Positions 26,504-35,623 of a stretch of DNA of 64,000 nt are shown in pieces. Source of the stretch: UBA1206 sp050953105 (GTDB lineage: Bacteria > Bacillota > Clostridia > Oscillospirales > CAG-382). Position 1 is the stretch's first letter. The number at the start of each line of letters is the position of its first letter. Location of the stretch: assembly GCA_050953105.1 (NCBI GenBank), contig JBMNMA010000004.1:310001-374000 (forward strand), in the 5' to 3' direction. The translations under genes were made by a program, and so were the position numbers. Under the pieces are notes generated by a model. It did no database searches and was not told the DNA's origin. It worked only from the letters and a program-made list of their open reading frames with translations.

Positions 26504-26908
26504 TTAATGACAACCGCTGCAGCCCGAGCAGCCACCGCAGTCGCCGCCGCCACAGGAAGAGTCGCTTTCGGGATTTACCACCGACTGAAGCTCTCTTACG
26601 ATTTCGCCGTAAAATTCGTTGGCGTCGTCCTCGGCTTCGATAAGCCGTCTTGCGGTGGGGGATTCGGAAATTTCGTTATACAGCACTTCAAGTCTTGCTC
26701 TTACCGACTCTAAAAGCTGCTCGTCTTTTTCCTCTTTTTGGCTTTCCATCTCCAGCACCTGACGCTGGACGTTGTATTCGCCTGCCTTGGATATAAGGGT
26801 TTTATCGTCAATATATGCCTGCTTGGCGGCAAGATACTCCACGATAATGGGATGGGTGGCTATAACCGACTTTAACTGTTCGATTAAGCTGTGCAAATTT
26901 TCGTTCAT
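26504..26908 (-). CDS. ricA: YlbF/YmcA-family protein, RicA-like, with Cys-rich tail
   Basis: 134 residues from ATG 26908 (AAAGGA 8 nt upstream). The body is helical, as in the Com_YlbF family. The C-terminus is a Cys/Gly tail, CGGGDCGGCSGCSGCH. Bacillus RicA also ends in a Cys involved in Fe-S binding with RicF and RicT, but not in a five-Cys cluster. Position between miaB and mutS-mutL matches Bacillus ymcB-ymcA-mutSL, so RicA rather than RicF is the better name. The partner RicT is at 12.7 kb. Confidence 0.85.
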   Translation of the reverse strand: MNENLHSLIEQLKSVIATHPIIVEYLAAKQAYIDDKTLISKAGEYNVQRQVLEMESQKEEKDEQLLESVRARLEVLYNEISESPTARRLIEAEDDANEFYGEIVRELQSVVNPESDSSCGGGDCGGCSGCSGCH

Positions 26909-26929
26909 TTGAAAAAATCCTTTCAATAT

Positions 26930-28306
26930 TTATATAATTTCGCCGTCAAGCCCGTAGGGACGGGAAGAAATTATTCTAACGTTAACAAACTGACCTTCTA
27001 TGTATGGCTTGTCGAAGGTTACTATTTTGTTTGAGCTTGTCCTTCCGCTGTCCCCTTCCGAAAGCACCCTGAGGGTTTGGCCCACATAAGCCTGATTCAG
27101 CTTTAGGGCCATTTCGTTTTGGGTATCGGAAAGATAGGCAAACCGCCTTACCTTTTCCTCATGGGGAACCTGGCCTTCCATCTTGGCAGCCGCCGTTCCG
27201 GGACGGGGGGAAAATACAAAGGTGTATATCATGTCAAACCCCACCTCTTTTACAAGGGAAACGGTGTCCTCGAACTGTTCGGCCGTTTCGCCGGGAAAAC
27301 CGCAGATAATGTCGGTGGTAAGGGCAACATTGGGGATTGTGGCTTTAATATAATTTGCAATCTCAAGATATTTTTCCCGGGTATAGCGGCGGTTCATACG
27401 CTCAAGCACCTGGTTGTTTCCCGACTGCACCGGCAGGTGGAAATGCTTTGCGATTTTATCTGACGACGCCATAACGTCAACCAGCTCCTTTGATGCATCC
27501 TTGGGGTGGCTGGTGGTAAACCGCAGTATAAAATCACCGTCAAAGGTGGAAATTTCTTTAAGTAACTCCGGGAAAGTGTATTCCCCTTTATAGCTGTTTA
27601 CATTCTGCCCGAGGAGTGTTATGTCTTTATAGCCGTCGGCGATAAGCTGCTTTACTTCTTTAAAGATTTCATCCGCCGAACGGCTCCGCTCCCTCCCGCG
27701 CACATAGGGAACAACGCAGTAGGTGCAGTAGTTGTCGCAGCCGTACATTATGGATACCCAGGCTTTGTATTTGGAAAGCCGCTCCACCGGAGTGTCCTCG
27801 GCAATAACGCCGAACTCATTGTGCTTCAAGTCGCTGACAAAGGAAAGGCGTTTTTTTGAACCAAGTGCCTTTTGAATAATTTCAGGCAGCCGGTAATTCA
27901 TGTCGGTGCCGAACACCGCATCCACATAGGGGTAGGAGTTATACAGCTTTTTCCTTACATGCTCCTGCTGGGCCATACAGCCGCAAAGCATAATAAGCAT
28001 TCCCGGCTTTTCCTCCTTAAGGCGTTTATAGCCCCCGGTTATGGAAAGTGTTTTAAGCTCGGCATGTTCCCGTATGGCGCAGGTGTTTACGATTATAAGG
28101 TCGGCGTTCTTTTCGCTGTCCGCCTTCACATATCCGCAAAGCCTTGCCAGTCCGTACAGCTTTTCGCTGTCAGACTCGTTCTGCTGGCAGCCGAAGGTTT
28201 GAATATACACCCTCGGCGTAACCCCCATTATCTCAAAATGCTGCCTTACACTTTCGGCAATATTTTTTTGATTTAATACTTCCTCTCTTGAAACATAAAC
28301 TCCCAT
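26930..28306 (-). CDS. miaB: tRNA-2-methylthio-N6-dimethylallyladenosine synthase
   Basis: Radical-SAM methylthiotransferase acting on A37 of tRNAs. 458 residues. The N-terminal UPF0004 Cys set (FGCQQN, TCAIRE, GCMAQQ) holds the auxiliary cluster. The radical-SAM motif is GCDNYCTYC, and a C-terminal TRAM domain ends the protein. ATG 28306 overlaps the preceding stop as TAATG; an upstream TTG at 28327 is inside the neighbouring gene. Confidence 0.96.
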   Translation of the reverse strand: MGVYVSREEVLNQKNIAESVRQHFEIMGVTPRVYIQTFGCQQNESDSEKLYGLARLCGYVKADSEKNADLIIVNTCAIREHAELKTLSITGGYKRLKEEKPGMLIMLCGCMAQQEHVRKKLYNSYPYVDAVFGTDMNYRLPEIIQKALGSKKRLSFVSDLKHNEFGVIAEDTPVERLSKYKAWVSIMYGCDNYCTYCVVPYVRGRERSRSADEIFKEVKQLIADGYKDITLLGQNVNSYKGEYTFPELLKEISTFDGDFILRFTTSHPKDASKELVDVMASSDKIAKHFHLPVQSGNNQVLERMNRRYTREKYLEIANYIKATIPNVALTTDIICGFPGETAEQFEDTVSLVKEVGFDMIYTFVFSPRPGTAAAKMEGQVPHEEKVRRFAYLSDTQNEMALKLNQAYVGQTLRVLSEGDSGRTSSNKIVTFDKPYIEGQFVNVRIISSRPYGLDGEII

Positions 28307-29079
28307 TAGAATACCGTTCCCGCGCAAATTAAGTTTTGGTTACACCATTCGGAATAATTGGATTTGCCTTCGTCAAAGGACGCCACCGTAACACACCCGG
28401 CTGACGATGATGCATGGACAAATTCCCCGTTACCCAGGTAAACTGCCATATGACCGGGGAAAAACAGCGTATCACCGGGACATGCATTGTCAAGGGTTAT
28501 CTTTTTAAGTCCCGGAGTTTTGTCCGGGTCGGCATCCCGCCAGATGTCTATACCCGCCATACGGTAGGCCGTAAAGGCAAGGCCGGAGCAGTCGATTCCC
28601 ATATGGGTTCTGCCCCCCCAGCGGTATTGAACACCCAAAAAAGACAGTGCGGTTTTACATATAATATCCCTTGCGGTTTTTTCGTCTAAACCGCGGGGAA
28701 TGTCCCCGATGGCCGCTTTGCGTATATAAAACATCCGCTTGTCGGGCAGCACCACAAAGGCGTGGTTTTTAAACATGTCGGAAAATCCCACATCCACCTT
28801 TGAACCCAAAGGCAGAGTCATAACCGGGGCGTTGAAGTTTTTGTCGTTAGGCAAAAGGTCCGCCCAGGGCAGGACAACCATTTTATTGGGTTTTGCAAGC
28901 TCCGGGGCAATATCCCCCTCATTAACCCAACCCGAATAGCCGTATTCGGTTTTTATTTTTACAAAGCTCTCGATCTTATCAAGAACCTCCACCCCGGTTC
29001 CGAACATGGCTTCGTCCACGTGCTCGGAAGAAGATACCGGATAGCGGAAAATATGGGCCACCGGAACAGAAACAATCAT
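28306..29079 (-). CDS. cytoplasmic NlpC/P60 peptidase (YkfC-like)
   Basis: 257 residues with no signal peptide. SH3b-like repeats fill about 1-125 and the NlpC/P60 domain the rest: catalytic Cys164 in GIDCSGLAF, His210 in PGHMAVYLG and a further His at 222. The layout matches YkfC-type gamma-D-glutamyl-diamino acid endopeptidases, which cut recycled muropeptides inside the cell; substrate is inferred. It is coupled to miaB by TAATG and lies 30 nt after the malic enzyme gene. Confidence 0.85.
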   Translation of the reverse strand: MIVSVPVAHIFRYPVSSSEHVDEAMFGTGVEVLDKIESFVKIKTEYGYSGWVNEGDIAPELAKPNKMVVLPWADLLPNDKNFNAPVMTLPLGSKVDVGFSDMFKNHAFVVLPDKRMFYIRKAAIGDIPRGLDEKTARDIICKTALSFLGVQYRWGGRTHMGIDCSGLAFTAYRMAGIDIWRDADPDKTPGLKKITLDNACPGDTLFFPGHMAVYLGNGEFVHASSSAGCVTVASFDEGKSNYSEWCNQNLICAGTVF

Positions 29080-29109
29080 TTATATCAAGCCTTTCTATGC
29101 CTGGACGGT

Positions 29110-30273
29110 TTATTTTTTTGCCTTCATTGCCTCGTTGAACACCGCAAGGGCAACTGCGGGGCAAACCCTTTCGTCAAAGGCATCGGGTAAAATATATTCG
29201 GAATTAAGCTTGTCGTCGGTAACCAGATTAGCCAGTGCGAATGCTGCGGCAACCTTCATTTCCTCGGTTATCTGCTTGGCTCTTGCGTCCAATGCACCGC
29301 GGAATATGCCGGGGAAGGCAAGCACGTTGTTTATCTGGTTTGCATAGTCGCTTCTGCCCGTTCCCACTACGGCAGCGCCGGCTGCCTTGGCTTTGTCGGG
29401 CATAATTTCGGGGTTGGGGTTGGCAAGGGCAAACACAATGGGGTTTTTAGCCATGGATTTAACCATGTCCTCGTCCACCACATTGGCCGCAGAAACGCCG
29501 ATAAACACGTCTTTACCCACAATGGCATCTTTAAGGGTGCCTCTGATTCCTGCCTTGTTGGTGCCCACAACCGCTTCGGCCTGGGCTTCGTTCATATCCT
29601 CTCTGCCCTCATACAACACGCCGTCCTTGCCGCAGTAGGTTAAGTCGGTAACACCTATGTTCTTAAGCATCTTGCCTATGGCAAGTCCGGCAGCTCCCGG
29701 CCCGTTTATGACTACAGAAATTTTACTTATTTCTCTGCCGGTGATTTTGCAGGCGTTGATAAGAGCTGCGGATACCACCACCGCTGTGCCGTGCTGGTCG
29801 TCGTGGAATATGGGTATGTCGCAGATTTCCTTAAGCCGTCTTTCCACCTCAAAGCAGCGGGGTGCAGATATGTCCTCCAGATTAACGCCGCCGAAGGAGC
29901 CGCAAAGAAGTTTTACGGTGTTTACGATATCGTCAACATCCTTGCTTCTTATGCAAAGGGGAATTGCGTCAATGCCGGCAAATTCCTTAAACAGCAGGCA
30001 TTTGCCCTCCATAACCGGCATTCCCGCTTCGGGGCCTATGTCGCCAAGACCTAAAACCGCAGTGCCGTCGGTTATTACCGCCACCGTGTTCCATCTTCTT
30101 GTAAGTAAAAAGGACTTTGAAATATCCTTTTGAATTTCAAGACAGGGTTCGGCTACGCCGGGAGTGTAGGCCAGGGAAAGCTCTTTGCGGCTTTTTGCGC
30201 CGGTGCGGGCTTTTATTTCGATTTTTCCCTGCCATTCATAGTGTTTTTGAAGTGATTCCTCACGAATGTCCAT
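29110..30273 (-). CDS. NAD(P)-dependent malic enzyme
   Basis: Oxidative decarboxylation of malate to pyruvate. 387 residues, the short single-domain bacterial form without a phosphotransacetylase fusion. Seen: AYTPGVAEPC with the catalytic Tyr, DIGPEAGMPVMEGK, metal-binding FHDDQHGTA and the NAD-binding GPGAAGLAIG. Cofactor choice cannot be told safely. AAGGAAG precedes ATG 30273. It is first in the leftward unit ending with tgt. The divergent gap to 30420 is AT-rich with TATAAT on both strands. Confidence 0.93.
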   Translation of the reverse strand: MDIREESLQKHYEWQGKIEIKARTGAKSRKELSLAYTPGVAEPCLEIQKDISKSFLLTRRWNTVAVITDGTAVLGLGDIGPEAGMPVMEGKCLLFKEFAGIDAIPLCIRSKDVDDIVNTVKLLCGSFGGVNLEDISAPRCFEVERRLKEICDIPIFHDDQHGTAVVVSAALINACKITGREISKISVVINGPGAAGLAIGKMLKNIGVTDLTYCGKDGVLYEGREDMNEAQAEAVVGTNKAGIRGTLKDAIVGKDVFIGVSAANVVDEDMVKSMAKNPIVFALANPNPEIMPDKAKAAGAAVVGTGRSDYANQINNVLAFPGIFRGALDARAKQITEEMKVAAAFALANLVTDDKLNSEYILPDAFDERVCPAVALAVFNEAMKAKK

Positions 30274-30419
30274 AATTTACTTCCTTATTTTGTTATGTAT
30301 TTTATTTTTATTATATTCAAAAATAATAAAGGATTATAATGCAAAATCAACAAAAGCCGTGTATATTTTTTGTGAAATATTCCGTTCGATGCTTTTTACG
30401 GCAAATGAAGGTGAATTTA

Positions 30420-31205
30420 GTGAAAAAATATTTAAAATATATTCTTTTTCTGCTTATTTTGACGTTACTGACAGACATCCCGGTTTTGGCCGGTAAAGCC
30501 TACAACTGGTTTTTTAAAGCTGTTTCCGACCACAGTCAGCCGGTGGTTTTCGGCGGTAATAAAATGCCCGACAAATACGGAGCGATATACCTGGGTTCCC
30601 CGGACGACAAGGTAATATATCTTACCTTCGACGCCGGCTACGAAAACGGCAATGTGGAAAAAATTCTTGATATTTTAAAGGAACATTCGGTGCCGGCAGC
30701 CTTCTTTATCCTTCCCGAACTGCCCCGTAATTACTCACAGCTTGTCCGGCGGATGGCTAACGAAGGGCATCTGGTGTGCAACCACTCCTACACCCACCGT
30801 GATTTATCGGGCATAACCGATTATAACGAATTTTCAGAAGAGCTGACAAAGCTGGAGGAGGTATGCCAAAACTCCGCCGGTGTGGCAATGGCAAAGTATT
30901 TCCGTCCCCCGAAAGGGGTGTTTTCCGAAAAAAATCTTGAACACCTTCAAATAGCGGGTTATGTACCGGTTTTTTGGTCATTTGCATACCCCGACTGGGA
31001 CAACCGCGCCCAAAAGGATGTTGATTGGGCATACAATAAAATAATGTCAAATGTCCACAACGGAATGGTTATGCTGCTTCACCCCACCTCGGCCACCAAC
31101 GTTGCGGTGTTGGGCAGGGTGATAACCGACTTAAAGGCCATGGGCTACCGTTTCGGCACCCTTGACGAGCTTAACGCATATTGTCGTTCAAAGGGTCGGC
31201 GGTAA
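30420..31205 (+). CDS. PdaA-like polysaccharide deacetylase
   Basis: Carbohydrate esterase family 4. About 261 residues from GTG 30420, 8 nt after GAAGG; this start gives a clean membrane anchor/signal (KKYLKYILFLLILTLL). Two upstream ATGs (30339, 30405) have no ribosome site and the first overlaps a TATAAT. The TFDAGYENG motif, the zinc-site HSYTHRDL and FRPPKGVFS match PdaA, which removes acetyl from muramic acid on the way to muramic-delta-lactam in spore cortex. Its last 35 bp overlap the 3' end of the convergent membrane-protein gene. Confidence 0.85.
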   Translation: MKKYLKYILFLLILTLLTDIPVLAGKAYNWFFKAVSDHSQPVVFGGNKMPDKYGAIYLGSPDDKVIYLTFDAGYENGNVEKILDILKEHSVPAAFFILPELPRNYSQLVRRMANEGHLVCNHSYTHRDLSGITDYNEFSEELTKLEEVCQNSAGVAMAKYFRPPKGVFSEKNLEHLQIAGYVPVFWSFAYPDWDNRAQKDVDWAYNKIMSNVHNGMVMLLHPTSATNVAVLGRVITDLKAMGYRFGTLDELNAYCRSKGRR

Positions 31206-32973
31206 CCACTTCCTGCTCGGGCAGGTTTTCCACGTCAACTGTATTTCCAGCAGGTGCCTTCTTCTTTCTGAAAATAATATACAACACCACTGCGGCGAGG
31301 GAAATGAGTGAAATTATCCTTGACACATGCTGTATTGCGGTTCCCTTATACCACACAACCACCTCGCCGCTTTGGTTTTCTCCAAGATAAACCCTAACAA
31401 TATTGTCTTTTCCGTATTCCACCTTTGCGGGAACGCCGTTTATTTCTGCATGGTAGCCCTTATACATAAGTAGAGGGAATTCAATATAGGTGTCTGTGTA
31501 GTTGTTGCCGTAAAACTCGGCAGTTAAAACATTGTAGTCACGGGAGCAGTTTATGGTGCTTGAGGGAATGTTGTTGGATGTAACCTTATCCCCACGGTTG
31601 AATAATCTACCCTTTATTGTGCCGGCCGAAACCCAGTTGCCTTTGGCATCCTTGTTGACCGGCATATACTCCCCGGCGCCTATATACTGCTTGATTTCAA
31701 GGCTGTCGGCGGGATTTTCCTTGCGTTTGTTATACATATCGGTAAAGGTGTCCGCACCGGTCATAACGTATGAAAACACAGATAAACCTATAACCAGCAC
31801 CATGAAAAGGGAAGAAAACACTTCCGGCTTGGGTTTTGCAAGAACAAATCCGGCAGCGGCGGCAAAGAAGAAGGTTGCAAAAATCATAAGCCGCCAGGGA
31901 AACTGCATTGATCCGGCAAGATCCTGAATAAAGTCCCATTTCCAGGGGAATGCGTTGGTGGTGGCAAGGAGAAGCACTCCCCCGGTTGCCAGCACCCCCC
32001 AGGTGATTTTGCCCGGCTTCCACCGTTTAAGCTGGGAATAATACACCCCTACTATGCTTACAAGCGCCGAAAGGCCGATTCCGTTGGGAATCCATGCCGG
32101 GGTGTTGAATTTTATTGCAAAGTCTAAAAAGATAAACCATCCCGGCATTGCCCGTTCGGTAAGCTTTCCCCAGGCAACCGCCGCCTGGCCGTTGGTTATG
32201 GGAAAGTCGTAGGATGACATTTGTTCCATCAGAGGGAACAGGAAAAAAGCGGCCACACCGCAAAAGGTTAAAACAGAAAGTCCTATTTGGCCTATTTTTT
32301 TAGGCTCATTTATAAATTTCTTTATGTTTATAAGAGCGAATATAAATAGAATTAAAACCGATACCGCTGCGGTAAGCACGTGGCTAATAATGCATCCGGC
32401 AAGGCCTAAGGGGAGCATAAGCCATTTTCGCCCGTCCCTGAAGGTTATAGAGTAAAATCCGGTAAAAATCAGGGGCAAAAAGATAAAAGCCTGCAGTTCA
32501 CCCACCGCCGAGCGGATAAGCATATCCGCACAGAAATAGGATGAAAAGGTGTAAGCCGCCGCAGCAGTTAAGGCTGCTGCCTTGTTTTTAAACACATATT
32601 TTCCGCAAAAGTAGCTGACAAAGGCGGTGGCAACCAGCACCATTATCATAAATGTCCCCAGCGCTCTTCCGGGGGAAACGCCAAGTGTCACCAGATAGCC
32701 GGGGATATGTAGAAAAATATCCCCGTAAAATAAAGGCGAGGCATAGCCGTAACCGTCGAGATAGGCATGGTGTATAGGTGAAAACCAAATACCGTTTTCT
32801 ATGTTTTGAGAAATCGACCATACCCGGCCGATATGGAATTGAAAGTCATGGCCCTTGTAAATATCGGATATTGAAAAGGGTATAACGCATAAAGTCAAAA
32901 CCAATACAACAAGAATTAAAAAGCAAGTATGCCGCCGGATAAAACCGGCGATTTTTTCTGTCGTTACAGCCAT
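31171..32973 (-). CDS. polytopic GT-C-like membrane protein
   Basis: 600 residues with about 12 membrane segments, a large loop near residues 405-550 and a final segment before a basic cytoplasmic tail. The early extracytoplasmic loop KGHDFQFHIGRVW resembles the acidic/His motif of GT-C glycosyltransferases and of the 6-pyruvoyl-tetrahydropterin-synthase-related membrane family (YfhO neighbourhood). Likely lipid-linked sugar transfer, but unproven. ATG 32973 with GAGGA upstream; a TTG at 32991 is discarded. It starts 25 nt after rnfB in the same direction, so it probably shares the rnf transcript. Confidence 0.8.
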   Translation of the reverse strand: MAVTTEKIAGFIRRHTCFLILVVLVLTLCVIPFSISDIYKGHDFQFHIGRVWSISQNIENGIWFSPIHHAYLDGYGYASPLFYGDIFLHIPGYLVTLGVSPGRALGTFMIMVLVATAFVSYFCGKYVFKNKAAALTAAAAYTFSSYFCADMLIRSAVGELQAFIFLPLIFTGFYSITFRDGRKWLMLPLGLAGCIISHVLTAAVSVLILFIFALINIKKFINEPKKIGQIGLSVLTFCGVAAFFLFPLMEQMSSYDFPITNGQAAVAWGKLTERAMPGWFIFLDFAIKFNTPAWIPNGIGLSALVSIVGVYYSQLKRWKPGKITWGVLATGGVLLLATTNAFPWKWDFIQDLAGSMQFPWRLMIFATFFFAAAAGFVLAKPKPEVFSSLFMVLVIGLSVFSYVMTGADTFTDMYNKRKENPADSLEIKQYIGAGEYMPVNKDAKGNWVSAGTIKGRLFNRGDKVTSNNIPSSTINCSRDYNVLTAEFYGNNYTDTYIEFPLLMYKGYHAEINGVPAKVEYGKDNIVRVYLGENQSGEVVVWYKGTAIQHVSRIISLISLAAVVLYIIFRKKKAPAGNTVDVENLPEQEVVTADPLNDNMR

Positions 32974-32998
32974 TTTACAAAATCCTCGCAAGGAAAGT

Positions 32999-33784
32999 TT
33001 ATTGAATAAGACAGCCTGTGGGGCATACCTTTACACATTCACCGCAGCAAATGCATTTATCCCCGTCCACCACCGCCCGGTTGTCGGTTATGACAATGGC
33101 GTCGGTGGGGCAGACTTTAACGCATTTGGCGCAGGTAATGCAGCCTATTTTACAAACCTTGCGGGTTTCTACCCCCTTGTCGGTGTTTTTGCAGGCATTT
33201 TTGGCATAATTGCCGGCATAAACCATTGTGATAAGATTTTTTGGGCAGGCCGATACGCAAAGTGTGCAGCCGGTGCATTTTTGGCAGTCAACTACAGCCA
33301 CTCCGTTTATAACATGAATGGCATCATAATTGCAGGCCTCTACGCAGTCACCGTAGCCGTTGCAGCCGTAGGCGCATTCGCCCTCCCCATTACATAACAA
33401 ACTTGAAGCGTAACAGGTTTCAATTCCTTTGTAATCTTTTGATTTGCCCGTATGCTCAGGTGTGCCCTGACATTGAACAAAGGCCACCTTTTTTGTTGCT
33501 TTTGAGGCTTCTACACCTAAAATTTCGCAAATCTTTTTAACCCCTTCGTCACCGCCCACGGGGCAGAGGGTTGTTTTAACCTTACCGGTGGCAAGGGCTT
33601 TTGCGTATTCGGCACAGCCGGGGAAAGAGCAGGCACCGCAGTTTATACCCGGTAAAACCTCAATTAGTTGTTGTTCCAGTTCGTTAACCTTTGCTTTGAG
33701 CAGCACCGAGGCTACCGAAAGACCTATGCCAAGCACAAGACCTAATCCTGCAACCACCGCTGCCGCAACAAGTATAGTTTCCAT
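32999..33784 (-). CDS. rnfB: Rnf complex subunit RnfB (ferredoxin-type iron-sulfur protein)
   Basis: Electron entry subunit of the ferredoxin:NAD oxidoreductase. 261 residues. An N-terminal membrane helix (4-28) precedes the CxxC cluster domain (Cys49, 52, 57 and 74). Three further Cys-rich ferredoxin-like stretches follow: about 137-180, with CQKCTGCTLCVSACP, then CITCAKCVKVCP, then CICCGECVKVCP. It starts on the stop of rnfA (TAATG). Last of the rnfCDGEAB set. Confidence 0.96.
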   Translation of the reverse strand: METILVAAAVVAGLGLVLGIGLSVASVLLKAKVNELEQQLIEVLPGINCGACSFPGCAEYAKALATGKVKTTLCPVGGDEGVKKICEILGVEASKATKKVAFVQCQGTPEHTGKSKDYKGIETCYASSLLCNGEGECAYGCNGYGDCVEACNYDAIHVINGVAVVDCQKCTGCTLCVSACPKNLITMVYAGNYAKNACKNTDKGVETRKVCKIGCITCAKCVKVCPTDAIVITDNRAVVDGDKCICCGECVKVCPTGCLIQ

Positions 33785-34419
33785 TACTTCACTCCCAAAA
33801 GGTTTTTAACTATGTTGTCGTCGAAACCTAAAAATGCCACCGAAATGATGGATGCGGCAATAAGGGTTATGGGTATTCCTTTTAAAAACTCGGGTATTTC
33901 TGAACGCTCTATCCGCTGTCTTACTCCCGAAAACAGCACCATTGCCACAAGATAGCCAAGACCGGCACCCACAGCGTTTACAAGGGCGGAAAGATAGCCG
34001 TATTGGGCGCCGTAAAGCATCGATCCCGTCCGGTCGGCGCAAAGCACCGTAATGGCAAGGACGGCGCAGTTGGTGGTTATCAAGGGAAGATAAACCCCCA
34101 GGGCTTTGTGAAGGGCGGGGATATATTTTTTAAGCACCGCCTCCACCAGCTGGACAAGGGCGGCTATAACCAGAATGAAAACTATTGTCTGTAAATATTC
34201 AAGTCCAAGCTTAGTGAGTATGAATTTTTGTATCGGCCAGGTAACCCCAACCGCCATTGTCATGACGAAAATTACCGCAAGGGACATACCCACGGCGGTT
34301 TTCATTTTGTTTGAAACGCCAAGGAAGGGGCAGATGCCGATAGCCTGCCGTAAAACGTAGTTTTCGGTTAATATCGAGGATATTACTATGGCTATAAGGG
34401 AAACAAGGAGGTTATTCAT
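33784..34419 (-). CDS. rnfA: Rnf complex subunit RnfA
   Basis: 211-residue membrane subunit with six predicted helices. ENYVLRQAIGICPFLGVS and LPLITTNCAVL carry the conserved Cys residues that bind the intramembrane Fe-S cluster shared with RnfE. Overlaps rnfE by 8 nt and rnfB by 1 nt, indicating tight coupling. Confidence 0.95.
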   Translation of the reverse strand: MNNLLVSLIAIVISSILTENYVLRQAIGICPFLGVSNKMKTAVGMSLAVIFVMTMAVGVTWPIQKFILTKLGLEYLQTIVFILVIAALVQLVEAVLKKYIPALHKALGVYLPLITTNCAVLAITVLCADRTGSMLYGAQYGYLSALVNAVGAGLGYLVAMVLFSGVRQRIERSEIPEFLKGIPITLIAASIISVAFLGFDDNIVKNLLGVK

Positions 34420-35089
34420 TTGTCATTTCCTCCTTTTTATTCATTTTGCATATCGAAGCTGACGGGCAGCCGTCGCACAGCACTTCGGGATTTTTCCGCT
34501 TTGCGATTTTATTTACCGCGGCAATAAGAATGCCGTAGACGAAGAATCCTCCGGCGGTGGCGGTAAACACGCTGATAGGGGACATAAAAGACTTTGTTAC
34601 GGTAAGGCCGAATATTGTTCCGTAGCCTAAAAGTTCCCTTATTATACCCATTGCGGTTATGGCAAGGGTAAAGCCCAGGCCCATTCCCACACCGTCAAGG
34701 ACGGAGGGGATAAATTTGTTTTTGGAAGCGAAAATTTCCGCCCGCGCAAGAATTATGCAGTTGACCACTATAAGGGGCAGGAACACACCCAGCGCCTCGT
34801 CAAGGGCGGGAACATAGGCTTTTATCACCATCTGTACGATTGAAACGAAGGAGGCGATAACCGTTATAAAAGCGGGTATCCTCACCGAACTGGGTATAAA
34901 CTTCTTTAAGGCCGAAATAACCGCATTTGAGCCTATAAGCACAAATGTGGCGGCTATACCCATCCCCAGCGAATTTAATGCCGTTTTGGATACGGCAATG
35001 GTGGGACAGGTGCCAAGTAAAAGCACAAGGGTGGGATTTTCGGTTATAATTCCTTTGGTCAGCTCTTTGAGTGAACCTTTTGCTGCCAT
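34412..35089 (-). CDS. rnfE: Rnf complex subunit RnfE
   Basis: 225 residues, six membrane helices, homologous to RnfA in inverted topology. TENPTLVLLLGTCPTIAVS and LPLIVVNCIILARAE hold the cluster-ligand Cys pair. The C-terminal cytoplasmic tail has three extra Cys (LCDGCPSASIC), as seen in some clostridial members. It abuts the rnfG stop. Confidence 0.95.
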   Translation of the reverse strand: MAAKGSLKELTKGIITENPTLVLLLGTCPTIAVSKTALNSLGMGIAATFVLIGSNAVISALKKFIPSSVRIPAFITVIASFVSIVQMVIKAYVPALDEALGVFLPLIVVNCIILARAEIFASKNKFIPSVLDGVGMGLGFTLAITAMGIIRELLGYGTIFGLTVTKSFMSPISVFTATAGGFFVYGILIAAVNKIAKRKNPEVLCDGCPSASICKMNKKEEMTNE

Positions 35090-35623
35090 TTAATTTCCTC
35101 CCCCTTTTATCGAATTGTATTTTTCAACCGCTTTGTTTACCGCTCCGGCAACGCCCTTGGCGGTGCGGGTAACTCCGGTAACGCCGTCAATATTTTTGCC
35201 TACCTCAAAGGTGGTGGCCTGTTTGTTTTTGTATTGGTCGGTAAGACCTTCGTCAATGGCTTTTCCGCCCACAGTTGGGGTTTCGGTATGGTTGGCTACC
35301 GCAACGCCGGTAACAACTCCGTTGGTGTTAATACCCGTCAAAACGGTTATATCGCCGCCGTAGCCGGTATCTGCGGTGGTAAAAATGTAGCCTACTATAT
35401 TACCGTCCTTATCAAGGCATTCCACATAATCGGCCTTTTCGCTGTATTTGTCGGCATCGGGAAAAACCACCTGCCGCAATATATCCTCTTTACTTTTGTT
35501 GTTTTCGGCAATTTTGTCCTTGGTAAGTTCGTTAACTCCTGCAAGGAGGATAACCGACACAAGGCAAATAAGGAAAAGGGAAAGAGTGGGGTATAAAATT
35601 GTCTTTATCTTGCTTTCCTTCAT
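35090..35623 (-). CDS. rnfG: Rnf complex subunit RnfG (covalent FMN protein)
   Basis: 177 residues. One N-terminal membrane helix is followed by an extracytoplasmic FMN-binding domain. The flavinylation site, normally SGATxT, reads TGVTRT, with Thr152 the likely FMN-phosphoester acceptor. ApbE, encoded at the head of the same unit, would attach the FMN. ATGA overlap with rnfD. Confidence 0.94.
   Translation of the reverse strand: MKESKIKTILYPTLSLFLICLVSVILLAGVNELTKDKIAENNKSKEDILRQVVFPDADKYSEKADYVECLDKDGNIVGYIFTTADTGYGGDITVLTGINTNGVVTGVAVANHTETPTVGGKAIDEGLTDQYKNKQATTFEVGKNIDGVTGVTRTAKGVAGAVNKAVEKYNSIKGGGN

Noticed and set aside
30339..30419. Longer PdaA-like protein from ATG 30339
   Set aside because: The ATG overlaps a TATAAT, lacks a ribosome site, and would place a Cys-rich stretch before the signal anchor.
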